NCBI GenBank assembly: GCA_900543675.1
Contig: UQRY01000002.1
Span: forward strand, 21,796-85,795
Length of the DNA: 64,000 nt
Direction: 5' to 3'
DNA from: an uncultured Mycoplasmatota bacterium
Lineage (GTDB): Bacteria; Bacillota_I; Bacilli_A; RF39; UBA660
Position numbers and translations under genes: made by a program
Part shown: positions 18,090 to 26,758 of the stretch, piece after piece
How positions within the stretch are numbered: position 1 is the first letter of the stretch
Layout of the letters: each line of letters begins with the position of its first letter
Notes under the pieces: model-generated
Seen by the model: only the letters and a program-made list of their open reading frames with translations
What the model was told of the DNA's origin: nothing
The model's database searches: none

Positions 18090-19712
18090 ATGAAGTTTAG
18101 TGAAAAACTCCAAAAATTAAGAAAAGAAAATAAACTATCCCAAGAACAATTAGCGGATATGCTAGATGTCTCTCGTCAAGCAGTATCGAAATGGGAATCG
18201 GGTCAAACTTATCCGGAAATGGATAAGCTACTAGCCCTATGTAAAATATTTAAATGTAGTCTTGATGATTTGACTAATGACGAAGTAAAGGAAATCAAAA
18301 ATACGGAAAAAACAAAATTAACCGCTAGTAATTTCATCGATGAAATAATGGATATCATTAACCGTAGTATTCAGATGTTTCAGAAGATGAATGCCCAAGA
18401 AATCTTAAAATGTATTATCGGTATGTTGATTATCGCCTTCATCTTGCGTTTCTTGAAATTCCCTGTTGATTATATTTATAGCCTAGGTCACGATATCTTT
18501 ATCAGCTTTGGTACTCAAGTATCTAATATACTAAGTCCAATATGGAATTTTCTACTTTCCGTATCCTATCTGATTCTAGCGATTATTTGCTTCTTTTATT
18601 TATATAAATTATTATTCTTAGAAAAATGGGAAAAAGAGCAACAGTTAACTAAACAACAAGGAAAAATAAAAGAAGTAGATATAGACATGGATACGAATGA
18701 TCAAACAGAATCATCAGATGAAAAAAGTGGGGAAGAGAAAAAAGAAAAACAAGAAAAAGTGATCTATGCCCCACGACGTGAACGCTCAACATCATTAATT
18801 ACCAAAATACTAGGTACTCTATTTACCTTTTTTGTGAAATTCTGCTTAGCTTGTATTCTAATTCCATTTTTAATCTCCTTTGTTTGTCTTGTCTTTTTCA
18901 TTGTCATCGGAATCGTACTTATCTTCCAAGGTATTCCTTATATCGGAATTCTTCTCCTTCTTCTTAGCTGTTTACTCCTTAACTATTGTATAGTTAGTCT
19001 TGTCTTACATTGGCTATTGAATCAAGCCCCAAAAGGTAAACTCGCTATTTTTCTCTTTATTCTCTCCCTAGTAGGAATCGGTATTTCTGGTGCGATTAGC
19101 GCTATTGAAATTTCTAATACTACTTATTATGACCGTTTACCTAAACAGGTAGAGATGAAAACAATGCAAGAGGAATATTCAATGACGCCAGAACTTTTTG
19201 TCAAAGCGTATGCTTATGCCGAAATCAATTATCATGAAGATAACTCATTAGCAGATAAGGTTCGAGTAGAGATAGAATATGCAGATGCTTATAACGATAT
19301 TGAAATGAATCTAGAAAATAACGTAATCTATATTAATCAAGATTTTAGCCTTACTGAGAATAGGGTTAAAGAATGGAAGAAAAAGTTACTTTCTAATTTA
19401 AAAGAAAGAACCATTTATAATTATGGCTTATTAGAAAAGATAACCGTAAATATTACCGCATCTAAAGAAAATATAGAACGTATTCAGCAAAATGAACAAG
19501 AGTATCATCTTCGTCAAGAAGAGGAGATGCGACAAGAAGAAATCAATAGCCTAGAGGCAACCATCAATGATCTAGAACTACAGATCGAATCTAAACAACA
19601 AGAAATTGATGAGTTAAGAACGAATAATGAAGAAAAAGATGCAGAAATTATGGAGTATCAGACAAAACTAGAAGAGTATAAGAATCAACTACGAGAATTA
19701 TTAGCCGAATAA
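18090..19712 (+). CDS. Membrane-bound XRE-family regulator with C-terminal coiled coil
   Basis: About 540 aa. Residues 1-65 are a helix-turn-helix of the Cro/CI type (LRKENKLSQEQLADMLDVSRQAVSKWESGQTYPEMDKL). Then come hydrophobic segments near residues 105-125 and 145-170, a charged cytoplasmic-type linker, more TM segments (about 245-330), a soluble region and a Glu/Gln-rich coiled coil at the end (about 470-540). A DNA-binding domain on a membrane protein suggests signal sensing at the membrane. GAGGTG at 18078-18083 is the ribosome-binding site for ATG 18090, so the GTG inside it is not the start. It is divergent from the aminotransferase fusion. Confidence 0.75.
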   Translation: MKFSEKLQKLRKENKLSQEQLADMLDVSRQAVSKWESGQTYPEMDKLLALCKIFKCSLDDLTNDEVKEIKNTEKTKLTASNFIDEIMDIINRSIQMFQKMNAQEILKCIIGMLIIAFILRFLKFPVDYIYSLGHDIFISFGTQVSNILSPIWNFLLSVSYLILAIICFFYLYKLLFLEKWEKEQQLTKQQGKIKEVDIDMDTNDQTESSDEKSGEEKKEKQEKVIYAPRRERSTSLITKILGTLFTFFVKFCLACILIPFLISFVCLVFFIVIGIVLIFQGIPYIGILLLLLSCLLLNYCIVSLVLHWLLNQAPKGKLAIFLFILSLVGIGISGAISAIEISNTTYYDRLPKQVEMKTMQEEYSMTPELFVKAYAYAEINYHEDNSLADKVRVEIEYADAYNDIEMNLENNVIYINQDFSLTENRVKEWKKKLLSNLKERTIYNYGLLEKITVNITASKENIERIQQNEQEYHLRQEEEMRQEEINSLEATINDLELQIESKQQEIDELRTNNEEKDAEIMEYQTKLEEYKNQLRELLAE

Positions 19713-19736
19713 AAAGCAGGTGATAAGCCTGCTTTT
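19712..19736 (+). terminator. Terminator between convergent genes
   Basis: AAAAGCAGG, 7-nt loop, CCTGCTTTT, overlapping the stop codon of the XRE gene and ending 8 bp before the stop of the convergent activase gene. It probably works in both directions. Confidence 0.8.
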
Positions 19737-19743
19737 ATGCATT

Positions 19744-20694
19744 TTACTTTTTAAACACAATCCCATTCTCACAGCGGTTTCCCCAAGCGTCGATTAACTC
19801 TTTATTTTTTCTAACGCAGATAATTTCACAGTGATTAGGACACTTATTACATTCGATACCTTTTGTTTCAAAGTGATCATCTAGAATAGAAAAACTAAAT
19901 TTTTTCTCTAATGGTTTTTTCTTTGAGAGAATAGCTACTCCTAAGGCACCCATCAAATGGCCGTTCTCATCGACGATAACATCCATACCAAGCTCTTCTT
20001 CAAAAGCTTTTTTTACCCCGATGTTTTTACTGACTCCTCCTTGAAAAATAACTGGTCCTTTGATCTTTTTCCCTTTTCCAACATTATTCAAATAATTTTG
20101 AGCAACACTCTTACAAAGCCCCGCAATGATGTCTTCCTTAGAGTAACCAATTTGCATTTTATGAACCAAGTCACTTTCTGCAAATACCGTACATCGTGCC
20201 GCGATTTTGGTTGGCTTTTTGGCTTTTAAAGCGATACTTCCAAAGTCTTCTACCGCAACCCCTAAACGTTCTGCCTGACTAGATAAAAAGGAACCTGTTC
20301 CCGCTGCGCAAAGGGTATTCATCGCATAATCAACCACAATCCCATCTTCTAATAGAATAATTTTTGAATCTTGCCCACCAATTTCCAAAATCGTCTTTAC
20401 ATCAGGATGAAGAGATAAAGTTCCTACCGCATGCGCAGTAATTTCATTCTTTACAACACTCGCACCAAGCATCGCCCCAATTAATTTTCTGGCACTTCCG
20501 GTTGTACCGATTCCTAAAATAGTAATCTCTTGTTTTTCTACCTGTTTTTCTAACTGAGAGACGAGCGCCTTAACCGCATCGATCGGATTTCCTTTCGTCC
20601 ATAAATAGCTACTAGCTAAAATATGATTCTCCTCATCAATAATTACCCCTTTAGTCGAAATTGAGCCGATGTCGACTCCCATATATGCATTCAT
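19744..20694 (-). CDS. BadF/BcrA-type ATPase, acyl-CoA dehydratase activase-like
   Basis: 316 aa. An ASKHA-fold ATPase (GVDIGSISTKGVIID, GIGTTGSARKL, EIGGQDSKII, GTGSFLSSQAERLG) of the family that activates 2-hydroxyacyl-CoA dehydratases by ATP-driven electron transfer through a [4Fe-4S] cluster at the dimer interface. The cluster cysteines sit in NTLCAAGTGSF and AARCTVFAESD. The C-terminus adds a Cys motif (ECNKCPNHCEIICV) not found in the minimal activator, as in the long single-chain versions of this system. Last gene of an overlapping three-gene operon. Confidence 0.85.
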   Translation of the reverse strand: MNAYMGVDIGSISTKGVIIDEENHILASSYLWTKGNPIDAVKALVSQLEKQVEKQEITILGIGTTGSARKLIGAMLGASVVKNEITAHAVGTLSLHPDVKTILEIGGQDSKIILLEDGIVVDYAMNTLCAAGTGSFLSSQAERLGVAVEDFGSIALKAKKPTKIAARCTVFAESDLVHKMQIGYSKEDIIAGLCKSVAQNYLNNVGKGKKIKGPVIFQGGVSKNIGVKKAFEEELGMDVIVDENGHLMGALGVAILSKKKPLEKKFSFSILDDHFETKGIECNKCPNHCEIICVRKNKELIDAWGNRCENGIVFKK

Positions 20695-21764
20695 TTTTGA
20701 TTCTTCCTTTCGTTTAACATATCATAAAAAGCTTCTAATCTTGTCTTTACTCCCGTATCACTTGTCGCCTGATCGAAAGAAAAAAAGATAATCGGCATAT
20801 GATAATCCCTACAAACATGTTGAATAATAGGAATTGCCCCAATTTCTGGTGTACACCCAAATGGTTTAATATGAATCAAGCCATCATAGCCTTCTTCACT
20901 TAGATATTTTGCTCGCCAAACATTATCTAAGCCATCTGCTCCAATCGTATAACGACAATATTTTTCTGCTTCTCGCAACATACGCTTAGTATGAAATTTT
21001 TTCTCATAGAGTAGGTAACTAACATTAGTAAAGCGCTTTACTTCGATTTTCATCTTGGCTAGTTCTTTTTCCAAAAAGTAACTAGAAAATGGTTCCATCG
21101 ACGTATAGAGTTCACCGATTACGCCCACTTTCATACAATCATCTGGTTTATCAATTTCTAGATATTGAAACTTCTTGCGATAGCGAAAATATCGTCTAGT
21201 TAAAGAGAAAAAGCCCTTCGCTTCTAAAAATGAATTGTGCATCTCTTTTTCTAATCGTTCAAAACTACCAGGCTCTGTTTCAAATCCAATATGAAGCCTA
21301 ATATAGTCATCCATCTTATCCATAAATCTAATCATTAATATCGTAAGGAGAGTGTAGTAAGCAAACTTAAAAAAAGATAGTTTAGGATTCAAGTTTCTAA
21401 AGATCTGAAATAATTTCTTTACCGTAAAATGATCACTATCTACTAAGGTATAAAACTCAAATTCATACCCAAGATCTCTTAAAATCTTTTCTTGAACTTC
21501 AGCGTAATACCCATACCGACAACCGCCTCCTGCTTGGATTAACACATTAGCCCCGTTTTCTAGTGCTTCAATGAAATTTCCTAAATTATATTTAAAGGGA
21601 ACACAGACAAAATCAGGAGCGTATTTACTGCCTAATTCGATCGTTTTTTTGGTAATTGGTGGAGCTGGTACAATTTTACAAGTTGTTGTTTTCTTAAGTA
21701 GGTAAGTAATCGGTAAATAGTAATTTGCTAAGTGAGGAAAACTAATCACTTTTTCATTCGTCAA
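20691..21764 (-). CDS. 2-hydroxyacyl-CoA dehydratase-related protein (COG3581-like)
   Basis: 357 aa. Related to the dehydratase D-component superfamily: KIVPAPPITKKTIELGSKYAPDFVCVPFKYNLGNFIEALENGANVLIQAGGGCRYGYYAEVQ and HIKPFGCTPEIGAIPII contain cysteines of the Fe-S cluster type. The stop overlaps the next start by ATGA at both borders (20691-20694 and 21761-21764), so the three products are probably made in equal amounts. In many Bacillota the three parts are one large polypeptide. The substrate is unknown; no CoA-transferase gene is nearby. Confidence 0.75.
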   Translation of the reverse strand: MTNEKVISFPHLANYYLPITYLLKKTTTCKIVPAPPITKKTIELGSKYAPDFVCVPFKYNLGNFIEALENGANVLIQAGGGCRYGYYAEVQEKILRDLGYEFEFYTLVDSDHFTVKKLFQIFRNLNPKLSFFKFAYYTLLTILMIRFMDKMDDYIRLHIGFETEPGSFERLEKEMHNSFLEAKGFFSLTRRYFRYRKKFQYLEIDKPDDCMKVGVIGELYTSMEPFSSYFLEKELAKMKIEVKRFTNVSYLLYEKKFHTKRMLREAEKYCRYTIGADGLDNVWRAKYLSEEGYDGLIHIKPFGCTPEIGAIPIIQHVCRDYHMPIIFFSFDQATSDTGVKTRLEAFYDMLNERKNQK

Positions 21765-22675
21765 GCTTGATGTCTCCTTTCTTCTAAAATATCAAGAAAA
21801 CTCTCAATTCTAGTAATAATTCCTGCATTACCACTTTCATCATCAATAATAATCGGAATAATCGGAATATCTACCTTTCGTAAAATCATCTCATTACTTA
21901 ACGAATCAGGGCCACATGGAAATACCGTAAGTAAAATCACGCCATCTACACTATCTAAATAATGCTCAACAGAAGCGATAATTTCTTTATTGTACGTCCA
22001 ATAGTTATGAGGACTAATCTTTTTTACTTCGTTCTCCAAATATTTCGTATCATAACAATCAGAATAGATCACCTCGACATCATTTTCTTCTAACATTTTA
22101 CTAATCGGTTTACCAATAAATTCATCCCGTAAATTATAGGCATGCCCAGCTAGAAGAATTTTTATCTTTTTGGTTGAGGCAACGATAGCTTTCTGTTTAC
22201 TTATTTTGCGCGTTTTTATAGCCATTTGTTTTTCTTTCGCTTTCCGGTAACTTTTTACAATGTCACGATATTTAAATCCTAATTCTAATCCCATAGTGAC
22301 AAAAGCATAGAATTCATCTTCTTTTTTCGCAACATCAATATTATAATGAACAATTTTCTTATCAAATGTATTTCTAACTAAATCATACAAAGCCGAGAAA
22401 TTTGTACATAACTTTTCTTTCTTTTTTAAACAGATAATTCGTGGTACTAGAATATAATCACACTTATCTAATAAGTAATAGACATGTCCCATATAAATTT
22501 TCATCGCTAGACATGCTTCATCGACACTAAAACGTGTTCCCCATTCAACCATCTCTCGTGTCGTATTACAACTGACGATAATATCACAACCTAATTCCTC
22601 AAAAAAAGAAGTCCAAAGATCTCCATAGTGATAAAAAAGTAAAGCTTTGGGAATACCGATTTTCATATTTTTCAT
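21761..22675 (-). CDS. 2-hydroxyacyl-CoA dehydratase-related protein (COG3580-like)
   Basis: 304 aa, first gene of the operon. The N-terminus MKIGIPKALLFYHYGDLWTSFFEELGCDIIVS and VDEACLAMKIYMGHVYYLL..YILVPRIICLKKKEKLCTNFSALYDLV are characteristic of the COG3580 part of activase-associated proteins. VILLTVFPCGPDSLSNE holds another conserved Cys. With the two following genes it forms a complete reductive Fe-S system (ATPase plus double-cubane-like reductase). The ATG is preceded by AAAGGAACAAAAGCG. Confidence 0.75.
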   Translation of the reverse strand: MKNMKIGIPKALLFYHYGDLWTSFFEELGCDIIVSCNTTREMVEWGTRFSVDEACLAMKIYMGHVYYLLDKCDYILVPRIICLKKKEKLCTNFSALYDLVRNTFDKKIVHYNIDVAKKEDEFYAFVTMGLELGFKYRDIVKSYRKAKEKQMAIKTRKISKQKAIVASTKKIKILLAGHAYNLRDEFIGKPISKMLEENDVEVIYSDCYDTKYLENEVKKISPHNYWTYNKEIIASVEHYLDSVDGVILLTVFPCGPDSLSNEMILRKVDIPIIPIIIDDESGNAGIITRIESFLDILEERRHQA

Positions 22676-22784
22676 CGCTTTTGTTCCTTTCTATCGCTAT
22701 TGTATTCACGACAAAGAAGAAATAGAAGTAAAAGATAAGAAGATAGTACTAGATGTAAATAGTTGTCAAAAACAAGAAAAGCCC

Positions 22785-22813
22785 TTAAAAGGAAAAAAGA
22801 AATATTATATAAT
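22785..22813 (+). promoter_or_regulatory. Promoter of the S4-domain gene
   Basis: TATAAT at 22808-22813 with TTAAAA at 22785-22790 (17-bp spacer), 17 bp before the start codon at 22830. Confidence 0.4.
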
Positions 22814-22829
22814 GGTAATAGGGGATTTT

Positions 22830-23576
22830 ATGAAAATAATACGTGAGAAATGTTTACAAGGTCTAAAAAAAGAAGACAAAATTTTATTAAGTAATATCTT
22901 AGATAAATACGAACGTTACCTAAAAACAGGACATAGTAGTACGACCAATTTTCTCGATAAACGAAAAAAAGAGTTAATTAAAACTCGTTTATCGTTCATT
23001 TTTCCAGTATGTACTTTTTATTCTATCGATGAGATTTGTGAAAAGTGTATTTTATGTATAGGAGAAAGTGAGAAAGAAATTACGCTTTATTATTCACAAA
23101 GTCCTAATATGAAACATAATGAAATATTAGCTACTTTATTTCAACTTGGTTTTGAACCGGATACAATTGGAGATATTTGGGTTGAACAAGATGGCTTTTA
23201 TCTAACGAACTTGACTCGGTTAAATACGTATTTAGAAGATAATTTCGTTCTAGTTAGAGGTAAGCTAGTTCATTTGGAACAAGTAGCAAAGTTGGAATTA
23301 AAGGAGGAACATTTCTCAGATCAACAAGTGATTTTATCTAGTTTACGTCTAGATAATTTAATCAGTAAATTGACCCCTACCAGTCGAAGAGAAGCATTAC
23401 GATTACTAGAAACGGAAAAAGTACTCTATAATTATGAAGTAGCCACTTCTCCGTTCATATTAGTCAAAGAACAAGATGTTCTCTCGATTAGACATGTTGG
23501 CAAATTTATCGTCACAGAAATTGCGGGTACGACTAAGAAAAACAAATTAATTGTAAAGTTAAGAAAGTATAAATAG
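22830..23576 (+). CDS. S4-domain RNA-binding protein, YlmH-like
   Basis: 248 aa, close to the usual length of YlmH. The N-terminal part (LLSNILDKYERYLKTGHSSTTNFLDKRKKELI) and middle domain match the YlmH layout. The C-terminal S4 domain is clear: LRLDNLISKLTPTSRREALRLLETEKVLYNYEVATSPFILVKEQDVLSIRHVGKFIV. YlmH acts in Bacillus as a ribosome/tRNA-associated quality-control factor. An in-frame extension to 22647 exists, but ATG 22830 has AGGGGA at the right distance and a promoter directly upstream, so the longer start is rejected. Confidence 0.8.
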   Translation: MKIIREKCLQGLKKEDKILLSNILDKYERYLKTGHSSTTNFLDKRKKELIKTRLSFIFPVCTFYSIDEICEKCILCIGESEKEITLYYSQSPNMKHNEILATLFQLGFEPDTIGDIWVEQDGFYLTNLTRLNTYLEDNFVLVRGKLVHLEQVAKLELKEEHFSDQQVILSSLRLDNLISKLTPTSRREALRLLETEKVLYNYEVATSPFILVKEQDVLSIRHVGKFIVTEIAGTTKKNKLIVKLRKYK

Positions 23577-23587
23577 AGGTGTGTAGT

Positions 23588-24250
23588 ATGAAGAAGTATA
23601 TAGGATTCTTATTTTGTTTGATGATGATACCTTCCCTTGTTTTTGCGGGCGAGACAGAAATTGTCACCTTAGATAAATGTGTAGATGGTGATACCGCTAA
23701 TTTTAAAACGAGTACTGGTACGGTTTATAAAACGAGATTTTTAGCGGTAGATACGCCAGAAACTGTTCATCCGACGAAGGAAGTAGAGGCATATGGAAAA
23801 GAGGCAAGTAACTATACTTGTGAGACATTGACCAATGCTAAAGAAATTAAACTAGAGTATGATGATAACAGTGATAGAGAAGATAAATACGGAAGAACTT
23901 TGGCTTGGGTATGGGTAGATGGCGTTTTACTTCAACAATCTTTAATCGAAAAAGGACTTGCGGAAGTAGCATACTTATACGATGATTATCAATACACTTC
24001 ACTTTTACAGGATGCTGAAGCTGTCGCAAAAGCGAATAAAGTTGGACAGTGGAGTGGTGAAACACCAACTAGCGAAGAAGACAGTTCTAAAGAAAGTGAA
24101 AAAGAAACAACGAAAGAGGAAAAGAAAGAGAAAAAAGATAAAGAAAAGAACGTAATTCAAGAGTTCTTTGATAATCTTCTTGGAAAAATATTCGATTTAA
24201 TCGACAAATTTCTAGAAAATATCGTCAATTGGATAGAAAGTATGTTATAA
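23588..24250 (+). CDS. Secreted thermonuclease (SNase) with amphipathic C-terminal tail
   Basis: 221 aa. A signal peptide (KKYIGFLFCLMMIPSLVFAG) is followed by a staphylococcal-nuclease fold: CVDGDTANF, then TRFLAVDTPE and EDKYGRTLAWVW with the catalytic Arg-Glu-Arg set (R in TRFLAVDTPE, E and R in REDKYGRT). After residue about 155 comes a Lys/Glu-rich linker and an amphipathic helix (FFDNLLGKIFDLIDKFLENI) that could lie on the membrane. It hydrolyses RNA/DNA outside the cell. ATG 23588 follows AGAGGTG; the GTG at 23579 lies in that site. Confidence 0.9.
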   Translation: MKKYIGFLFCLMMIPSLVFAGETEIVTLDKCVDGDTANFKTSTGTVYKTRFLAVDTPETVHPTKEVEAYGKEASNYTCETLTNAKEIKLEYDDNSDREDKYGRTLAWVWVDGVLLQQSLIEKGLAEVAYLYDDYQYTSLLQDAEAVAKANKVGQWSGETPTSEEDSSKESEKETTKEEKKEKKDKEKNVIQEFFDNLLGKIFDLIDKFLENIVNWIESML

Positions 24251-24281
24251 TAGGCAAGAAAGCAAAAAATAGGAGGTAAAT

Positions 24282-24851
24282 ATGACAAAAGTAAATCAAG
24301 ATAAAGCAAAGAATATAGCAATAGTGGTACTAGGTGTTATCGTCTTTTTATTCGCTGGATACTTTGTTTCCGAAAATACGGGAGATCGTTCTAACGATAA
24401 AACACCAGTTGATGCAGCAAGTGGTGGAACAACAGACGAAACAGCATCAAATCCATTGCTAGAAAGTGGAGAAGTTCTTCCGGAAGGAGAAACAAGAGAA
24501 ATCCCATCGATCACGTATAGTGAGATGAAAGAAGCAATGGAAAATAATGAAAAGAGAATTATTTTCTTAGGAAGTGCAACTTGTGGTTGGTGTAATTATC
24601 AACGTCCAATACTAGAGTATGTTCTTTATCAATATCCTGATGTTAACGTATATTACTTAGATGTTAATGCGTTAACCAATGATGAATACAGCGATCTAAC
24701 TTCATTGCATGAGAGTCTAGCTGGATTCGGAACACCAACATTTATCGTGTTCGAAAATGGCGAAGTTACTAGTGTCGATCAAGGTGCTCGTGGTATAAGT
24801 GGCCTTATTTCATTGCTAACAGAATATGGCTTTATTAGTGAAAGTGAATAA
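24282..24851 (+). CDS. Membrane-anchored thioredoxin-like protein
   Basis: 189 aa. One N-terminal TM segment (IAIVVLGVIVFLFAGYFVS, residues 11-29), a Gly/Thr/Pro-rich linker, then a thioredoxin fold with the redox motif CGWC at about residue 100 (FLGSATCGWCNYQRPIL) and the cis-proline loop FGTPTFIVFENGE. It should work as a thiol-disulfide oxidoreductase on the outer face of the membrane. It follows the nuclease gene by 31 bp, so they may share a transcript. Start after AGGAGG. Confidence 0.85.
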   Translation: MTKVNQDKAKNIAIVVLGVIVFLFAGYFVSENTGDRSNDKTPVDAASGGTTDETASNPLLESGEVLPEGETREIPSITYSEMKEAMENNEKRIIFLGSATCGWCNYQRPILEYVLYQYPDVNVYYLDVNALTNDEYSDLTSLHESLAGFGTPTFIVFENGEVTSVDQGARGISGLISLLTEYGFISESE

Positions 24852-24867
24852 GTAAAGGAGTGAGAAA

Positions 24868-25314
24868 ATGGAATCTGGAAATATCTACGAAAAAGCAAAA
24901 GCGTTTAAGAAAAAGTATCCTATGACAATTGCGTGGCGGTTAAAGAAAAATGCTAAAATCATTGAAAAGTATTTGCGCCCTAACGAAGAGGTGCTTTATG
25001 TATTCGTTGCGCAAAAGAATAATAATCCATTCGATATTTTCACTACCGCTGTTTTAGCCTTAACAAGTGAAAGATTGATTATTGGTAGAAAAAGAGTTGT
25101 ATTTGGCTATTTCTTCGATTCCATTACTCCTGATCTATTTAATGATCTAAAAGTATTATCCGGCATCATCTGGGGAAAAATTCATATCGATACCGTCAAA
25201 GAATATATTACTTTGTCTAATCTCGATAAAGCTGCTCTTCCCGAAATAGAAAAGATGATCGGAACTTACATGAGCGAACAAAAAAAAGTACTAAATTCTC
25301 AAGAATCAATTTGA
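24868..25314 (+). CDS. Bacterial PH-domain-like protein
   Basis: 148 aa, soluble. LRPNEEVLYVFVAQKNNN...TAVLALTSERLIIGRKRVVFGYFFDSIT resembles the first strands of bacterial pleckstrin-homology-like domains (the ALTSERLII strand is typical). The partner is unknown. It starts 16 bp after the thioredoxin gene with AAAGGAGTGAGAAA. The last dozen codons form the ascending arm of the transcription terminator. Confidence 0.6.
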   Translation: MESGNIYEKAKAFKKKYPMTIAWRLKKNAKIIEKYLRPNEEVLYVFVAQKNNNPFDIFTTAVLALTSERLIIGRKRVVFGYFFDSITPDLFNDLKVLSGIIWGKIHIDTVKEYITLSNLDKAALPEIEKMIGTYMSEQKKVLNSQESI

Positions 25315-25330
25315 GATTAGTACTTTTTTC
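25282..25330 (+). terminator. Terminator overlapping the end of the PH-like gene
   Basis: AAAAAAGTACTAA pairs with TTAGTACTTTTTT, with an inner stem (TTCTCAA/TTTGAGA). The ascending arm lies inside the coding region and the stop codon TGA (25312-25314) is in the descending side. Confidence 0.85.
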
Positions 25331-25357
25331 TATTTTAAGATGAGTTCAAAAAATTTC

Positions 25358-25386
25358 TTGGTGAAAATCCTATTTTGAGATATAAT
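25358..25386 (+). promoter_or_regulatory. Promoter of the 25408 gene
   Basis: TTGGTG (25358-25363), 17-bp spacer, TATAAT (25381-25386), followed by AGGAAGGTG and the GTG start at 25408. Confidence 0.6.
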
Positions 25387-25407
25387 AAAAATAGGAAGGT
25401 GTATGAA

Positions 25408-26664
25408 GTGAAACGAGCAATATCTGTTTGTATCTTACTGCTTTTATTATTTTTTATCGCTCAGTATGCGATTGTTTATTTTAAACAAGATCATGAAGCA
25501 AACTATCAGATTAGTAAAGATGAACTTACTTTTGATATTCAAGAGTTCTACAATAAAAGCAACAATGACACATATTATATCAACATTACAACAGGAGATT
25601 ATCAGTTTGGATATACAATAAAAAATAATTTTAATAAAAGAAAACAAATTATTGAAGATATCGAATTAATTAATCGTGATGGAACGATGTGTATTTTCCC
25701 AGTATTTAGTAAAGAAGATAATGATCACAATATCGAATGTAGTAGTGGAGGAGTCCTATATTCTTATGAAGCACAAAAGACTAATCCTGTAGCGCAAGAA
25801 TTAGTAAATACATTAAAAGAAAAAGGGTATCAGAATCCATCTTGGCAAGAATCAACCGCTACCGGAGAGAAGACAACAACCTCTACTATCTATAAAGATA
25901 ATTTGTTAGATAATGATTATATTACGATTTGGAATTACCAAAATCTAGAGATAATCAAAAAAGATAGTGCATTAGAACAAAGCTTATCTTCTTATGAAAA
26001 ATACGAAAATACTCATGGTGCTTTAGTTGGTAAATATTATATTATACCTGTCTATTATAATCAAAATGTATTTGATTTTCAGGAATTAGTAATTTACGAT
26101 ATCGTCGAAAATAAAACAGATCGTCTTAATTTAGAGCGAACAATGTCACAGGATACCTATATTAATGGTATCGTAGATGGTAAACTTTACTATATGGATA
26201 AAGATAACCTAGTACAATTAGAAATCAATCCTGAGAAAAAACAATATCGAGTAATTGGAAATACAGATTTAAATGGTCAAATGTATAATGGTAGTTGGGA
26301 GACCGTCAATATTTATGACTTAGTCGATGAGAAAAAATTTCAAAAGGATTATAGTGATATTCCTGAAATTGCTTCCAAAAATCCAGTCATGACTTATGAA
26401 AATGAAACCGATTATTATTACTATACAGCAGATGGTAATTTCTACCGTTTAAGTAAACGAGATTTAAGTCTACCGATTTTACTATTTCAACAACTAGATA
26501 CAAAAGAAGTAATCTTTAATCAGGATACATTCTATTTCCTAATTGACAATAGCCTTTATTACTATAACGAGAATTATGGAAAAAGATTAATTCTTCAAAA
26601 CGATGAATTAAGATATAACGATAATAATCGTATCGCTGTATATAAAGTGTCTTCAGAAAAATAA
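25408..26664 (+). CDS. Membrane-anchored extracytoplasmic protein, unknown
   Basis: 418 aa. One TM segment near the N-terminus (AISVCILLLLLFFIAQYAIVYF) and a long Tyr/Asn/Asp-rich exterior domain. Repeated strand patterns such as GKYYIIPVYYNQNV..ELVIYDIVENK, DGKLYYMDKDNLVQLEIN and TDYYYYTADGNFYRLSKRD suggest a beta-propeller-like fold, as in DUF5050-type proteins, but this is only a guess. The GTG at 25408 is chosen because AGGAAGGTG lies about 8 bp upstream; a TTG at 25375 lies inside the promoter. Confidence 0.65.
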   Translation: MKRAISVCILLLLLFFIAQYAIVYFKQDHEANYQISKDELTFDIQEFYNKSNNDTYYINITTGDYQFGYTIKNNFNKRKQIIEDIELINRDGTMCIFPVFSKEDNDHNIECSSGGVLYSYEAQKTNPVAQELVNTLKEKGYQNPSWQESTATGEKTTTSTIYKDNLLDNDYITIWNYQNLEIIKKDSALEQSLSSYEKYENTHGALVGKYYIIPVYYNQNVFDFQELVIYDIVENKTDRLNLERTMSQDTYINGIVDGKLYYMDKDNLVQLEINPEKKQYRVIGNTDLNGQMYNGSWETVNIYDLVDEKKFQKDYSDIPEIASKNPVMTYENETDYYYYTADGNFYRLSKRDLSLPILLFQQLDTKEVIFNQDTFYFLIDNSLYYYNENYGKRLILQNDELRYNDNNRIAVYKVSSEK

Positions 26665-26681
26665 ATTTCTAATCAAAAAAT

Positions 26682-26720
26682 AAACACTCAAGTTCACACT
26701 TAAACTTAGAGTGTTTTTCT
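26682..26720 (+). terminator. Terminator after the 25408 gene
   Basis: AAACACTCAAGTT pairs with AACTTAGAGTGTTT around an 8-nt loop, followed by TTTCTTT. Its T tract overlaps the left arm of the inverted repeat before the LysM gene. Confidence 0.8.
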
Positions 26721-26758
26721 TTACCTCCTTGAATATATTAATATAGGAGGTAAAGAAA
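26716..26758 (+). promoter_or_regulatory. Shine-Dalgarno-sequestering inverted repeat
   Basis: TTTCTTTACCTCCT (26716-26729) is the exact reverse complement of AGGAGGTAAAGAAA (26745-26758), with a 15-nt loop that contains a 12-bp palindrome (26734-26745). The right arm contains the whole Shine-Dalgarno sequence and the A of the LysM start codon. In RNA entering from upstream, the hairpin would hide the ribosome-binding site. Confidence 0.55.

Noticed and set aside
22647..22829. 61-residue N-terminal extension of the YlmH-like protein
   Set aside because: It overlaps the divergent gene's start and contains the promoter of the S4 gene; ATG 22830 has a good ribosome-binding site and the expected protein length.
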